Of a stretch of 64,000 nt of DNA, positions 22,320-33,429 are shown one piece after another; position 1 is the first letter of the stretch, and each line of letters begins with the position of its first letter. The DNA comes from Aricia agestis (taxonomy: Eukaryota > Arthropoda > Insecta > Lepidoptera > Lycaenidae). A program made the translations under genes and the position numbers. Where the stretch lies: assembly GCF_905147365.1 (NCBI RefSeq), contig NC_056420.1:6148001-6212000 (forward strand). The letters are read 5' to 3'. The notes beneath the pieces are model-generated. The model searched no databases, had not been told where the DNA came from, and saw only the letters and a program-made list of their open reading frames with translations.

Positions 22320-22928
22320 TCTATACACATAATAAAATCGTAATTCTGTACATTGAATATTTTTAAAAAATAATACTTGGGACGTGATCTACAATCGATA
22401 TGGAAGCCAAAAACATAGTTTTTAGAATTTTTGTCTGTTTGTCTGTTTGTCTGTATGTATGTCCGGGATAAACTCAGAAAGTACTGGATGGACTTTGTAT
22501 CTATCTCCACTCCTTGCCTTGCTATGAGCTTTTATCTACCTTATCTATACAGATTTCGATTTGCGCCCTGCCCCCAACCCTCCCTCCTAAAAATTTTCTT
22601 TCAACAAAACGATGTCACGTAGACATATTTCTCCATTTTTAAGAACAAAGTTAAAAACTACACTAAACATACGGTTTTCGAGTGTCATTTGACATTTTTG
22701 AGTGTTATTTCAAACCCGGGGATGTCCCCACCATGGATCTGTTACTTATAACGAAATGGTGTCAGGGCGTTTGTATTGCGTCTTATTTCTCTTTTTTAGG
22801 AACAAACTAAGTCATCTATCTATACATATAATAAAATCGAAAGAGACTCAATTCTGACTATTTTTGAAAAATACTACTTGGGACGTGATCTACTATGCTG
22901 ACGCGGACGAAGTCGCGGGCACCAGCTA
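22320..22928 (+). mobile_element. Helitron-like element, family H7
   Basis: Starts TCTATACACATAATAAAATC and ends with ACGCGGACGAAGTCGCGGGC and a degenerate terminus (CCAGCTAC). The 5' segment through TACTTGGGACGTGATCTAC is repeated at 22817-22896, so the element carries an internal direct duplication or two overlapping insertions. Confidence 0.5.
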
Positions 22929-23030
22929 CTTAACTACATATTCCCCGTTTTAAATTTTTTTTAGATCAATTTTGAACTAAGATCAGTAAAAAATAGGATT
23001 TTTGTGCGATGTCGGCAACGCGTCAAATGT

Positions 23031-23365
23031 TTTTTTTTATGAATTAAAGGGGCAAACGAGTAAACGGGTCACCTGGTGGAAAGCAACTTCCGTCGTCCAT
23101 GGACACTCGCAGCATCAGAAGAGCTGCAGGTGCGTTGCCGCCTTTTTTAAGAGGGAATAGGATTATAGGGGAGGGTAAGAAAGGGAATAGGGAAGGGTAG
23201 GGAAGGAAATATGAGAGGGTAGGGAAGGGAAAAGGGTAGGGGATTGGGCCTCCGGTAAACTCGGCGAAACACAGCGCAAGCGCTGTTTCACGTCGGTATT
23301 CTATGAGCCCGTGGTATTTCTCCGGTCGAGCCGGCCCATTCATGCTGAAGCATGCTCTCCCACGT
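23031..23365 (-). mobile_element. SINE-A copy
   Basis: Same head, pyrimidine-rich middle and tail as the 4.2-kb copy. A 99-codon ORF across it is a by-product of the repeat. Confidence 0.65.
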
Positions 23366-23581
23366 CAAAATGTATGATGGTCAAGGTCGTTTTATCGGGG
23401 GAAAGTCTTAAGTTAAAGTGAGTTTAACATATTATTGAGTTACGTCACGACACGTTATATTATACCGTGCTCTTATCGAATACAAAATTTTTGTAACACC
23501 AAGGGGGATAAGACTACTGCCGAAGAAGAAGAGAAAACATAATATGCCTCTCTTTTCTACATAACGACCAAAACGTTAACC

Positions 23582-23709
23582 TGCAGCCTTATTCCCGAAA
23601 CTGATATCAATCTGATATCAGATTTTTTACACTTTAGACATTCTATTTCTTCATATTTTAGATGTTATAGTGTCAAAAATCTGATATCAGTTTCGGGATA
23701 AGGCTGCTG
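23582..23709. mobile_element. Small palindromic MITE
   Basis: GCAGCCTTATTCCCGAAACT then GATATCA on the left returns as the reverse complement TGATATCAGTTTCGGGATAA then GGCTGC on the right. TIRs of about 40 bp enclose an AT-rich centre. Confidence 0.65.
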
Positions 23710-24080
23710 CTGCTTTCGTTCCACTTTAAAACCTGTTCCTTTTCTATATTTAAAGTATATACGCCTGGTAATAGACATCGCTTGCCATGTATGTAATACT
23801 CTACAGTCTACGTCATTATACATGCAATATACCAAAGTTTCGTAGCGTTTACTTCGCTTGAATCCACCGAAGTTTGCTTGTATAGAACATGTTACATTCT
23901 TCTACTGTTGAAAAATATTCTGTATTCCGCTCCGCTCACCGAGATTGTACCCAATGGGGTTTAAATACGTTTATTAAATACGTCGATTTGTATTTGATCG
24001 GTGTAACAGACCTTTTACAATTTTATTTAGAAACATCAATTTTCATATCTTGTAGACCAAAATGCATGATTTTATTAAAT

Positions 24081-24525
24081 AAAAAACGGCCAAGTCCGAG
24101 TCGAATTCGTGCACGAGGGGTTCCTTACAAAAAAATGTGTTTTTGTATGGGAGCCCCCCTTAAATTTTTATTTTGTTTTAATATTATTACTAAATATTAA
24201 AGTACACATATAAAAAAGAATGTGTGAAAAATTCAATTACCTATCTCATGCCATTATTGATATAGAGTGAAAAAGGCCGAAAAAATCACGTTTGTTGTAT
24301 TGGAGCCTCCCTTAAATGTTAGTTTTATTTTGTTTCCAGTATTGGTTGTTAAAGCGGCAATAGATATTATACACAAACTCAGAAAATTTCAGAAGTCTAG
24401 CTATAGCGGTTCTTGAGATACAGCCTGGAGACAGACGGACAGACAGACGGACAGACAACAGACAGACGGAAAGTCTTAGTAATAGGCTCCCGTTTTTACC
24501 CTTTGGGTACGGAACCCTAAAAAGT
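24081..24525 (-). repeat. Repeat C copy
   Basis: AAAAACGGCCAAGTCCGAGT at the left and CCTTTGGGTACGGAACCCTA at the right; same family as 6021-6436 in opposite orientation. Confidence 0.6.
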
Positions 24526-24651
24526 AGAAAAAAGACGAGTTGCATCAGAGTAGCACATTAATATTTACACACTGTGGACCTTTAATGATAATGCATACAT
24601 AATACTAATTTACCTATAATATGTATTGACACATATTTTTATCTACGCCGC

Positions 24652-24833
24652 GCCGGCCCCTAGACGAGCAGTTTTATTGTTAATATCACGTATTGCGTAA
24701 TATTATTGACCATTTAATGTTGATGTTAAATATCGCGCGCCTTCAATCTAATTGTCAAATAAACTGTTCAATAAGATTGAAGCGTTATATTGACGTCTAG
24801 AGGCCGGCTAGCAAATTGCTCGTTTAGGGGCCG
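24652..24833. mobile_element. TIR MITE
   Basis: GCCGGCCCCTAGACGAGCAG on the left against CTGCTCGT-type sequence ending AGGGGCCGGC on the right. A second GAGGCCGGCTAGCAAATTG stands just inside the right end, so the right end is partly duplicated. Confidence 0.5.
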
Positions 24834-25430
24834 GCTAGCAAATTTCTTATCTATTACGTTAGAAAGATAATCACCAAAAAATATATACGACAAAAACATG
24901 TACGACCATTTTTAGATTTCGGAAAAATCTAAACATTGTCAGGTTTTATGAGAAAAACTTGTGTTCCAGGTGGCGATGTGTAAAAAATAAAAAAATACCG
25001 GAATGCACGAAGCACTGGGACCGGACTAATAAATTGTACTTTTTCTAAAAACGTCCCTCCACGAAAAAGTTTTCGTTATATCAAGGTGAAATACTGTTCG
25101 GCGAACTCAATAGAAATATCGAAAAAAGCATACATCTAGTTTGAAGGTTTTACATAGATAAAATATTATTTTTGTACAAATTGGATGATATATGGATATC
25201 GGATATTATGTTACATAGTTAACTATTCTTATGAAGTATAGATTTTTAAACCCAACCAGCCAGAATTGTACAATAGTTATAACTTCAGTGTTCGGTCTTT
25301 CTAAATTTATTGCTTTGGTTGCAATACAAGAAATATAAGGCTTTAAAGTAATATAAAACTAGATGTCGCCGCATCTTCACTCATCAAAGCATCAGTGCGT
25401 GAGAAATATACATTTTCTGGGTTTTAATAC
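24834..25430. other. No recognisable gene
   Basis: AT-rich; nothing assigned. Confidence 0.4.
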
Positions 25431-25436
25431 TAGCGT

Positions 25437-25525
25437 ATATCCTTTCTCAGCCAAAATTGGTTAACGAATGAAGAGGTAACAGACACGGTAACAGAGAGAT
25501 ACATTTTTGTATTATAATAGTTGTA
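25437..25525 (-). repeat. Helitron H1 remnant
   Basis: Minus strand carries GTCTGTTACCTCTTCATTCG followed by a degenerate AACCAATTTTGGCTGA, the 5' third of family H1. Confidence 0.4.
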
Positions 25526-26224
25526 CGAAGGTAACCTACTGTCACTGACTATGAGCAAAAAATATTGAGATGATCCTAACGATGCCAAAGGTATTGTATA
25601 CCTTAATTCGCATGGTATTAGGTAAAATTTAATAGCGAATAATGTTAAAAGTATCGGAAGAATCGCGTACGAACTAAATTTAAAAAGTATTTTCAGTGAA
25701 GTCAAACCTTTATGTCAAACAAATTAAAAGACGGGCCCGAAGTTCATTTATTCTCAACCTTACAAAACGTTGAGTGTTCCCAAAATAACACACTCCGCGA
25801 AATAAATGACATGGGAAATCAAAATATTTCGTTCGTTTGTCGTTTGCTTAGTACATTCGAAGATTGAAGATTTGTGTTTGCTGAAGAACGCTTATAATAT
25901 TTGAAATTGAAATTTTACGCTTTCGTAGACATTAAATGAAGGTTAAAGACTGGTATGATACCAGTGGTTGAGGTCACATTTTATTTTAAGCGATGACATA
26001 AGTGGACTGGAGAAAATTATAGTATTTGAGTGTATTCGCAATTTTGAATGCATTAGAAGAACTTTTTTAGTTTATTTTTACAACTGACTCACCATGTTGC
26101 CAACCACTTCGCTTGAGCTAAACTCAGTATATCAAACGAATAACGGAGGTAAAAATATTTTGGGGTAATTAAAACTTTTCTGTGTCCGTCGTATCTCAAT
26201 TTTGAACATGAATATCTAAGTCAT

Positions 26225-26340
26225 TTAAAAAATATCTCCATGCCTTCCATTTAAATTAATTCATCGGCGTGAAGAGGTGACAGATGGATGGACACACATT
26301 TTACAATGTACTGGGTTATAGAAATAATAGTAAAAGAATA
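26225..26340 (-). repeat. Helitron H1 remnant
   Basis: Minus strand carries CTGTCACCTCTTCACGCCG, recognisable as the H1 signature; ends not preserved. Confidence 0.4.
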
Positions 26341-26813
26341 AAAGAAAACTAGACAAGCAATAGGTGGTAACTGTAAAATATTGCCGAAATATCGATACAG
26401 AAACGTGCTCTGGGTAAAGTCCATCTATTTAAGATTCCACACCCTAGGAATATGTCTTCAAAATATAATATGTAATATTATGCTCTTCTTTATAATACTA
26501 TTTTCTAATGTTTATTTGTCACTGACATTTTAACCTCTTTTTAGACGTTTCGTCTCCTTTCCAGCAGCCGTAATCACTGATGGATAGTCCACAGCACACC
26601 CAGTATTCAAATTAACAAACAAAATACCAGATTATTATTGTGTATACTTAGATTATTTTGCTTGCTAGATGTTGATGATGTTGAGATGATGAAACTGTAA
26701 CTTTTTCAGGTATCAAAAATATTTAACGTCTTCCTGTACTTATATCACCATATCAGATTTCATCAAAATGGGCTAAGGCGGACAGACTGACAGTCACTCG
26801 CATGAAGTACTAG

Positions 26814-26965
26814 TTTATGCCAGGAACTCCGTTGCGCGAAAATTCGTTTATCGTGCGGGGACCGTACTTTTTTCCGGGACAAAAAGATCCTATGTCCTTT
26901 CTCGGAACTTAAAGTATCTTCATACTAAATTTTAGGAAAATATCTCCATCGGTTTAGAAAAAGTT
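26814..26965 (-). repeat. Helitron H1, 3' part
   Basis: Contains GGACCGTAC, CGCGAAAATTCGTTTATCG and AACTCCGTTGCG (reverse of the H1 3' hairpin region). It is cut at its 5' side by the H3 Helitron beginning at 26972. Confidence 0.5.
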
Positions 26966-26971
26966 GATTAA

Positions 26972-27374
26972 TCTCTTATACGCGATTATTATACGCGAGC
27001 GAAAAACTTTGGATCCCTTTTGACGAAAAATGAGGAAACGTAGGTGAATGAAATTTTGCACAGTTATAGTTTATAATATTATGGTGAAGGCGTGCATCGA
27101 GCTAATATTATTTTAAAATCATAATACTATATTTTATTAACAAATAAAACATTACACATAGGTACTACAATTTACACAATACCATATTTTTGAATGACAG
27201 ACCTATACATAGGAAATATTATAATCTTTTGTTTATGGTTGAAGTCTGTTGTCAAATTAAAAATGCATTGTTGTTTTTTTATTAAATCTGACATAGTCAA
27301 TTCTTTAAAAGGGGAGCCAAAAGAAGAAGATAATTAAATTTAAGGTAGAATTTCGACCATTGGGCGATATCTAG
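26972..27374 (+). mobile_element. Non-autonomous Helitron, family H3
   Basis: Second copy of the 123-604 element. The 5' end lies near ATCTCTTATACGCG; the 3' end is GTAGAATTTCGACC (hairpin with one mismatch), a spacer and CTAG before T. Confidence 0.65.
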
Positions 27375-27620
27375 TCTTTGTAAATACTAGAAAATCATTT
27401 GTGATATGACCACGATTGAACCAAACTTTCGTTTTCTGACTGTACAGTGTACAGTTACATAAAGTATTGAGCAGACTGTCATCAAGTACATATTTTACGG
27501 CGACAAGACATTTCCCAAGGGTTAGCTGAGATATAGACGGCATATTTCTGTAGAAGGGTTACATAGTCGGTTATTTTTTGTCGTTTTCTTGTATTGATCA
27601 GATTGAGAGATTGAACTATC

Positions 27621-27837
27621 TCCATACTAATATAATACTAATATTATAAATGCGAAAGTGTTTTTGTCTGGCTGTTACCTCTTCACGCCCAAACCACCAA
27701 CCGATTTTTCAGAAATTTTATATAGAACTACTTAGAGTCCCGGTAAAGGACATAGGATACTTTTTATTCTAGAAAAATCTACGCTTTCTCTGTGACAAAC
27801 GAATTTTGATGCAACGGAGTTTGCAGGCGTCATCTTG
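27621..27837 (+). mobile_element. Non-autonomous Helitron, family H1
   Basis: TCCATACTAATATAATAC start, CTGTTACCTCTTCACGCCC body, and end GCAACGGAGTTTGC with CTTG in place of CTAG. The small duplication of TAATAT near the start is a private change. Confidence 0.65.
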
Positions 27838-27983
27838 TATAATATTTATAAAGATGTGAAAGACTCATAGTAAAGGGTTTTCCAACAGGGACTTGACAAT
27901 TTTGAATTTAGTTTGTGGACGCACCCTTTCATTTAACATCGAACTGTCACTATCAGTTTATTCAGTAGACATAACACTTGTAT

Positions 27984-28640
27984 CATGGTGACGTACACGA
28001 ACGAACAACGTCTGCTAATCTTAAAAATTTACTTCAGAAATTCGGAGTCAGTGGTCGCTACTTTAAGAGCGTTAACTCCGATTTTCGATCGTAATTCTCG
28101 CCCTTGTAGACAGGCAGATTGGTTATGGTTGTGGGTTATTTTTGGCCCAGATTGAAAGATATGGACTTGGACAGCATGAGGTTTCAATAGAACGGCGCCA
28201 CAAGCCGCACAGCATACGTTACAATCGATTTATTGAAGAGCAAGTTAGATGAGCGTGTTATCTCAAAAAATGGACCAGTCGATTAACCGCCTCTTTCGTG
28301 CGATTTAACGCCTCTTGATTATCTCCCCCCAAACAATAAGTTTGGGGATGCGTCAAGTCGTTGGATAAGCCGACGAGATTGGAAGAGCTCAGAGCCAAAA
28401 TTTAACGCGAAATACTTGAAATGTGTGGACGAGCCATAGAAAATTGGGCTCAACGAATCACCGCTGTAAACGTGCTTGCGGTGGCCATATGAGCGAGCCC
28501 AGGCCCATTTGTTTATCTCCAAACCAACTAACAACAGACTAGTTATAGCCACCATTAAACTACCATGGTCTTAACTAGACCAGTAGCTTAGACCCTTTCG
28601 AAAAAAATAAAAAACGTGCTTGCGGTGGCCATATGACTTA
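27984..28640 (+). pseudogene. mariner/Tc1-type transposase remnant
   Basis: The N-terminal reading frame starts at the ATG at 27984 (MVTYTNEQRLLILKIYFR) and looks like the helix-turn-helix start of an IS630/mariner-type transposase. About 0.2 kb later, after internal deletion and frameshifts, CDLTPLDY appears (28299-28322), the motif around the second catalytic aspartate. The C terminus is recognisable as ENW...R...GGHM. Most of the catalytic domain is missing, and stops and frame changes break the rest. The last codons are split by a retroposed insert (28493-28611). Non-functional; terminal repeats were not found with confidence. Confidence 0.6.
28468..28636 (+). mobile_element. Short retroposed insert with ~23-25-bp target duplication
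   Basis: AACGTGCTTGCGGTGGCCAT then ATGA is present at 28469-28492 and again at 28613-28636. Between them lies about 120 bp ending in an A-rich tail (CGAAAAAAATAAAAA). Long direct repeats plus a poly(A) tail are hallmarks of target-primed reverse transcription. The body was not matched to a parent RNA. Confidence 0.65.
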
Positions 28641-29434
28641 TTAGTTCCATTCAAAAATGTTTTCATTGTACTACTACCTGATACCAAAATTTTTGAAATA
28701 TCTCAAATAGTTTTAATTTTATTTTGAAAAAAAGTTGTTCAGTCGTTATTGGAACCGTGATAAGGTTGGATCGATATCTATTTGGAATTATTTGAGGTCG
28801 TAATTAGTAGATTAGATATAGTTGGAATACACTAAGCAGTCGTTACTCGTAGTGCTTTAAATAGGTTCTGGGTAATTTGGAGTTATTATACCCTTAAAAA
28901 TTTAGTCATATAAACTGCGCATATGAATGTTTAATACAGGATATTAATTGGTATTAACACATAATATATTATGATATTTTTATAACATACAGTTTTTTAT
29001 GAAATAGGCGCAAATAATAGTAAAGAGTGAGTGTAGATCTCGGGAAACAACAAAGGCAGCTTTTTGTCACGTGATAATGGTCACTACGACATTTAATCTC
29101 ACGAATAGAAAGTCGCGCGGAACAGCAAGAGTAAAACTGTACCGATAAGAGTATTGATTTGTGTATTAGGCTGTTAAAATTGCCTTCGAAAACCTCGTGC
29201 ATTATCTACAAAGCATGTACAATGGGTATTGTTTTTCCTAATGTTCCCATATATCGCCGTCCGCTTTTAACCCAGCACAAAAGATTTCTAAATGAAAAAG
29301 CATTTATTTTGTTTTCTCTATCTGTCCGACTCTATTGTCTTCTTTGGGGGTAATATGATACTAGCATAATTCCATTGAACTTAAGCATTTGTTAAGCTCG
29401 TTATGTTAAATATGAAAAACAATTTACGATTTAT
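28641..29434. other. No recognisable gene
   Basis: AT-rich; only short chance ORFs. Confidence 0.4.
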
Positions 29435-29772
29435 ACGTGGGAGAGCCATGCTTCGGCACGAATGGGCCGGCTCGACCGGATAAATACCACGTTCTCACAG
29501 ACAACCGGCGTGAAACAGCGCTTGCGCTGTGTTTCCCCGGGTGAGTGAGTTTACCGGAGGCCCAATCCCCTAACCCCTACCCTATTCCCTTCCCTACCCT
29601 CAACTATTCCCTTCCCTTCCCTTCCCTACCCTCCCCTATTACCCTATTCCCTCTTAAAAGGTCGGCAACGAACTTGCAGCTCTTCTGATGCTGCGAGTGT
29701 CCATGGGCGACGGAAGTTGATTTCCATCAGGTGACCCGTTTGCTCGTTTGCACCCTTATTTCATAAAAAAAA
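29435..29772 (+). mobile_element. SINE-A copy, plus orientation
   Basis: Begins ACGTGGGAGAGCCATGCTTC, contains GGCTCGACCGGA and long CCCTTCCCTACCC runs, and ends GTTTGCACCCTTATTTCATA plus A run. The only plus-oriented copy, useful for reading the family's structure. Confidence 0.68.
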
Positions 29773-30224
29773 GGCAAGAGGGGCGCCGTGAGTCGATCCT
29801 TCATCATTATTTATAACCAAAAATATTGTAAAATAAAATAATAATATTATGAATAATAGAAATCAGGCAGATGATTAAAATTAAATATTTGTTTATTATT
29901 ATTTACTTGCTTAACCCTTAGCTACCCTTTTGGGAGACCCTGTTTAAGCTAACCATCCATCGAAACGACGGGTATTAAAAATGAGTATTTTTATTGAGAT
30001 TTTACCACTTTCTGGACCTGGATTTTTTGTTACAGACATATGATGAGCTTAGCAATAAAATAACACTTTGCATATTTACATTTTTTATTTACTTTTGAAA
30101 CTAAAAAATAGGAACATTTTCAATCAAACTTTTCTTAAACAAAATAAAATAATATTCAAAACAGAACACTCAGTTTTTTTGTCATTATATGGCACATAGA
30201 AATATAAAACTTAATCTATTTCTA

Positions 30225-31051
30225 TCTATATATATAAAAGAAAGTCTACAAAGTTGTATAAAGTTGTATAATGTCTACAAAGTTCAGGTCTACAAACATA
30301 AAATCATCGGAAAGGAACGGAATTTAGGAAATAAAAAATCTGTTGGTAAAGGTTATAAGATTAAGGAAAAAAAATCTACAGGTTAACAAAAGTGTAAATG
30401 TCTTTTTATAAGTTGTATGATTTTTCTTGATAAGCTATTCATACGTAGTGGTTATATACTCTTTGAGCTATTGTCTATGTCTCGAAAGTTCAGGCATTGT
30501 TATTATATTTCGGACATTTTGCCCTTTGAGTTTAAACGAATTCAATTCCCGATTCGTCTTGCCTTCGCCATGACGATCAACAAATCACAGAGCCAATCCT
30601 TGACTATTTGTGGCCTCAATCTAGAAAATGCATGCTTTTCTCATGGACAATTGTACGTGGCATGCTCACGTGTCGGCAAACCATCCGCTTTATTTGTTCT
30701 TGCGCCTGACCAAAAAACAAAGAATGTCGCTTACCACAAAGTGCTTGAATGAAAATCCTATTAATGAATTAATCCGAGTTTTTTTTCCCCAATCTGCACA
30801 ACATAGTTTTCAATCATTTTTTTCTGACATGAGTTTGAAGTACTTAATTATTATTTTTTATTTTTATTCTCATTCTGTAGGTATGTTTTCATCATCATTC
30901 ATCATAATAAAATACTTTTTTGTTTCTATCTATATAAATATATTATTTTGTATCATTGTTTTACGTTCATCAAAGCCTAAATTAGTTCAGCTAAAAAGTA
31001 ACACGACATTCATTGACTGTTAGGCGGTACGAAGTTCGCCGGGTCAGCTAG
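30225..31051 (+). mobile_element. Helitron retaining a helicase fragment, family H5
   Basis: Starts at TC followed by TATATATATAAAAG and ends GGCGGTACGAAGTTCGCC (stem GGCG/CGCC), GGGTCAG, then CTAG before T. Unlike the other Helitrons here it keeps the end of a Rep/helicase gene (see 30516-30752). It is therefore an internally deleted descendant of an autonomous Helitron. Confidence 0.75.
30516..30752 (+). pseudogene. Helitron Rep/helicase, C-terminal fragment
   Basis: The last ~79 residues of an ORF running 30417-30752 match the end of the PIF1-like helicase of Helitrons. They show the late helicase motifs as FAMTINKSQSQ and HGQLYVACSRVG, then a short tail ending AYHKVLE. The helicase normally unwinds DNA during rolling-circle transposition. 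All N-terminal parts (zinc finger, Rep nuclease, helicase motifs I-IV) are missing and the preceding ~33 codons show no homology that I recognise. One likely substitution is visible: KSQSQ where KSQGQ is usual. Not functional alone. Confidence 0.8.
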
Positions 31052-31682
31052 TAAGAAATAAAATAAACTACTTTTTTTAGAACATGACGTGATACAAAGA
31101 TTTATTGTATGTTCACCTCATATTGATACCTTACAATTATAACAAAATATACTTTTGGTCATGCGCTTTTCTAGTCGTAGCATTTCCCACGTGTTTTTCT
31201 TTTCCGTTTTTCTCTTGGAAAATTTGTAAAATACTCTTCTTCGTTCTCTATTCCCTTCAAAGAAGCTTGGCCCGACGGCAACTGCTCTGCGCACTATATT
31301 CGATGGCTGTTCAGAAAAAACGCTTCTAAATATTTATTTTACTAAGCTCTTGGTTTAATAGATTATTTATAGCATTTTAAATAAACGGAAACATGGTAAA
31401 AATCTAAAAAAAACACAGTTTACGTCAAAAATAAATACACGCATTTCAGTAGAAAAACTAACGGTAAAGCTAACCACCCGTCGAAACGACGGGCAAAGTC
31501 TGCTTAAACCGAAAAGTATGGCACTTACCTGTACGACGAGTGTGCCACTGTAACGACCTCACCGGCAAATGAGTTAAATAGGCGAAACAAAATATTCGGA
31601 CGCGACAATAAAAAGATATGGCGATATTAGTTTGCGCCGCCCGTCGATTCGACGGAGGTTAGCTATCTAGGGTTAACCTAAC

Positions 31683-31915
31683 TAATGCTAAGTACTCACA
31701 AGTCATACGGTTTTGCTCGATCGAGCAACAACGTCGAGCAAAACACACACACATTCAGCATTGCTCGATAGTTTTATTCTAAATCGATATATTTAATCAA
31801 ATCAAGCCGGCTCGATGCGAGCCTTCGAGCTATCAGTTTCGCGGTCCACACAGTAATTATTACTCGATTTAGAGTAAAACTATCGAGCAAAACCGCATTC
31901 GAGTGCTTAGCATAA
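31683..31915. mobile_element. Palindromic MITE
   Basis: Left ATGCTAAGTACTC ... CGGTTTTGCTCGAT against the right-hand reverse complement of ATGCTAAGCACTC ... CGGTTTTGCTCGAT. Internal TCGAGCAA motifs repeat in both orientations. Confidence 0.55.
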
Positions 31916-31939
31916 AGGTGTTTTTTTTTTAAATAGCTA

Positions 31940-32020
31940 TAGGTAGAGAAGGGCGCCGCGCGTGACAAAATATTGACTTATAAGTGCGCCGCAGGCTGAA
32001 AAAGATTGGGAACCCCAATG
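31940..32020. repeat. hAT-like terminal fragment
   Basis: GCGCCGCAGGCTGAAAAAGA followed by TTGGGAACCCC resembles the right end of a hAT element; no matching left end. Confidence 0.35.
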
Positions 32021-32157
32021 TAGGTGTTAATACGAGTAGTTCGTCTATAATTGCTCATAATAGACGTCGATTTTGAATGCTAAAGACAGCTTTGAATTAC
32101 GGTGGCAATCATATTGTCCATCAAGAGTTTACACGAAGCAAAATTACAATCTATTCT

Positions 32158-32310
32158 AATCTAAATTCTAATATCCAAAATGCGAAAGTATGTCTGGCTG
32201 TCTGTTACCTCTTAACACCCAAACGCTGAACCAATTTTGATGTGGTATGAAGATTCTCTGTCCCATGAAAAGACAAGATACATTTTATCCAGAGAAATTA
32301 TACGATTATA
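32158..32310 (+). repeat. Helitron H1, 5' part, decayed
   Basis: AATGCGAAAGTATGTCTGGC, TGTTACCTCTTAACACCC and ACCAATTTTGATG mark the first two-thirds of H1; the hairpin end is lost. Confidence 0.5.
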
Positions 32311-32445
32311 AACTAAAATCTAGTAAAACATAAAACTAAGTAAGTAATACATTTTCTTTCTAGTTATATAGTAAAAATTATATTGTGTTACTAAGTACGA
32401 ATCATAAAAACGAAGAAAACATAACTCCCATACTATTACCGTTTC

Positions 32446-32657
32446 AAGGAGTGAGCACACTGAGACGGGCCGTGCCGGGGCTCAGCGTGCCGGGGCTCAT
32501 CGCAAAAATCCGCCTCCATACAATTTGTATGGAAGCGAATGCGCGTATCGCACACTGTGTCGGGGCGCAGCGGATTTCCGCTTCCATACAAATTGTATGG
32601 AGGCGGATTTTTGCGATGAGCCCCGGCACGGCCCGTCTCAATGTGCTCACTCCTTTA
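32446..32657. mobile_element. Near-perfect palindromic MITE
   Basis: AAGGAGTGAGCACACTGAGA then CGGGCC on the left returns reversed on the right (ending TGTGCTCACTCCTTT). Arms of ~85 bp flank a short centre; GCCGGGGCTCA is duplicated in the left arm. Confidence 0.65.
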
Positions 32658-33177
32658 AAGGTTCCTTATGAACTGTCATGAATTGTAACGTCAGCCTGAT
32701 ACCGCTGAAGGCCACCTAAATATTGCAAATGTATTGAAAATGTGTACCTGGTACACATTTTTGACACGTATTGTAGAACATGTCTTGGACGGAGTTACTT
32801 TTCCTTAGTTCTTATTATTCGTAGTGTTACTAGCTATAATTGTCGTATCTTTGAGTCTGATTTTGAATTTACAAATGGCCGCCTAGTATATTCATTGAAC
32901 CACCAAAATAGATAACAGAAGTGATCTAAAATAAATAAGTCTTATTAGCTGTCTAATTTCTAACATAGTTACGAATTTATAGAAACCCAACTAGCTCGTT
33001 CAAACTCGTCGTCAACGTAGAAAACTCGGTAATTTGGCATAGATACTTTCGATGTGAAATTTAGAATTTTGCGAGACGAAAACTAGGTTACTTACAACAT
33101 TTTAGTTGCAAGTTTGGACTACCTTTATAAATTGAATAACTTAGACTTTAAACGAGAAAAATTTGCAGAAGATACCT
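32658..33177. other. No recognisable gene
   Basis: AT-rich; nothing assigned. Confidence 0.4.
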
Positions 33178-33300
33178 TCTGATATATAAAATTCTTGTGT
33201 CGCGTTGTTTCCCATCTCCTCCGAAACGGTTCAACCGATTTTCATGGAATTTTGTGCGATTATAGGGTCGGTGTTAGAATCAGAACCTTCTAACCGATCG
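33178..33300 (+). repeat. Interspersed-repeat fragment, family H8
   Basis: TATATAAAATTCTTGTGTCG, CTCCGAAACGGTTCAACCG and ATGGAATTTTGTGCG are a combination common in lepidopteran genomes. Likely the 5' part of another Helitron-type repeat; no 3' end found. Confidence 0.35.
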
Positions 33301-33429
33301 ATCAGCGTTAAATCTTTCTGAGACTGGCACGACTTAAGTAACGTCTGAAATGACGACAGTGGGTTTTGACTCGACCGAAAACACCTGCTTCGGAAAAGCT
33401 TTCTTTGAAGCTAAGCATATTATTTTTTA

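Larger units (their letters stand above)
29911..31676. mobile_element. piggyBac-like non-autonomous element
   Basis: Bounded by TTAA on both sides (29911-29914 and 31673-31676). The right terminus reads inward as CCCTAGATAGCTAACC, close to the piggyBac form CCCTAGA, and the left as CCCTTAGCTACC. Subterminal short palindromes of the type CCGTCGxxxCGACGG occur at both ends (29958-29970, 31478-31492, 31641-31655). No intact transposase. A Helitron (30225-31051) is inserted in the left half. Confidence 0.5.

Noticed and set aside
23044..23343. 99-codon minus-strand ORF (and similar ones at 44203-44461)
   Set aside because: Lies wholly inside SINE-A copies; the Phe/Pro/Leu-rich product comes from the TTCCCTACCC repeat.
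31105..31329. Possible piggyBac transposase tail on either strand
   Set aside because: A Lys/Arg-rich minus-strand reading exists but no diagnostic cysteine or DDE motif could be identified.
32385..32681. ORFs on both strands over the palindrome
   Set aside because: Products of the palindromic MITE; the two strands give similar peptides because the arms are inverted copies.
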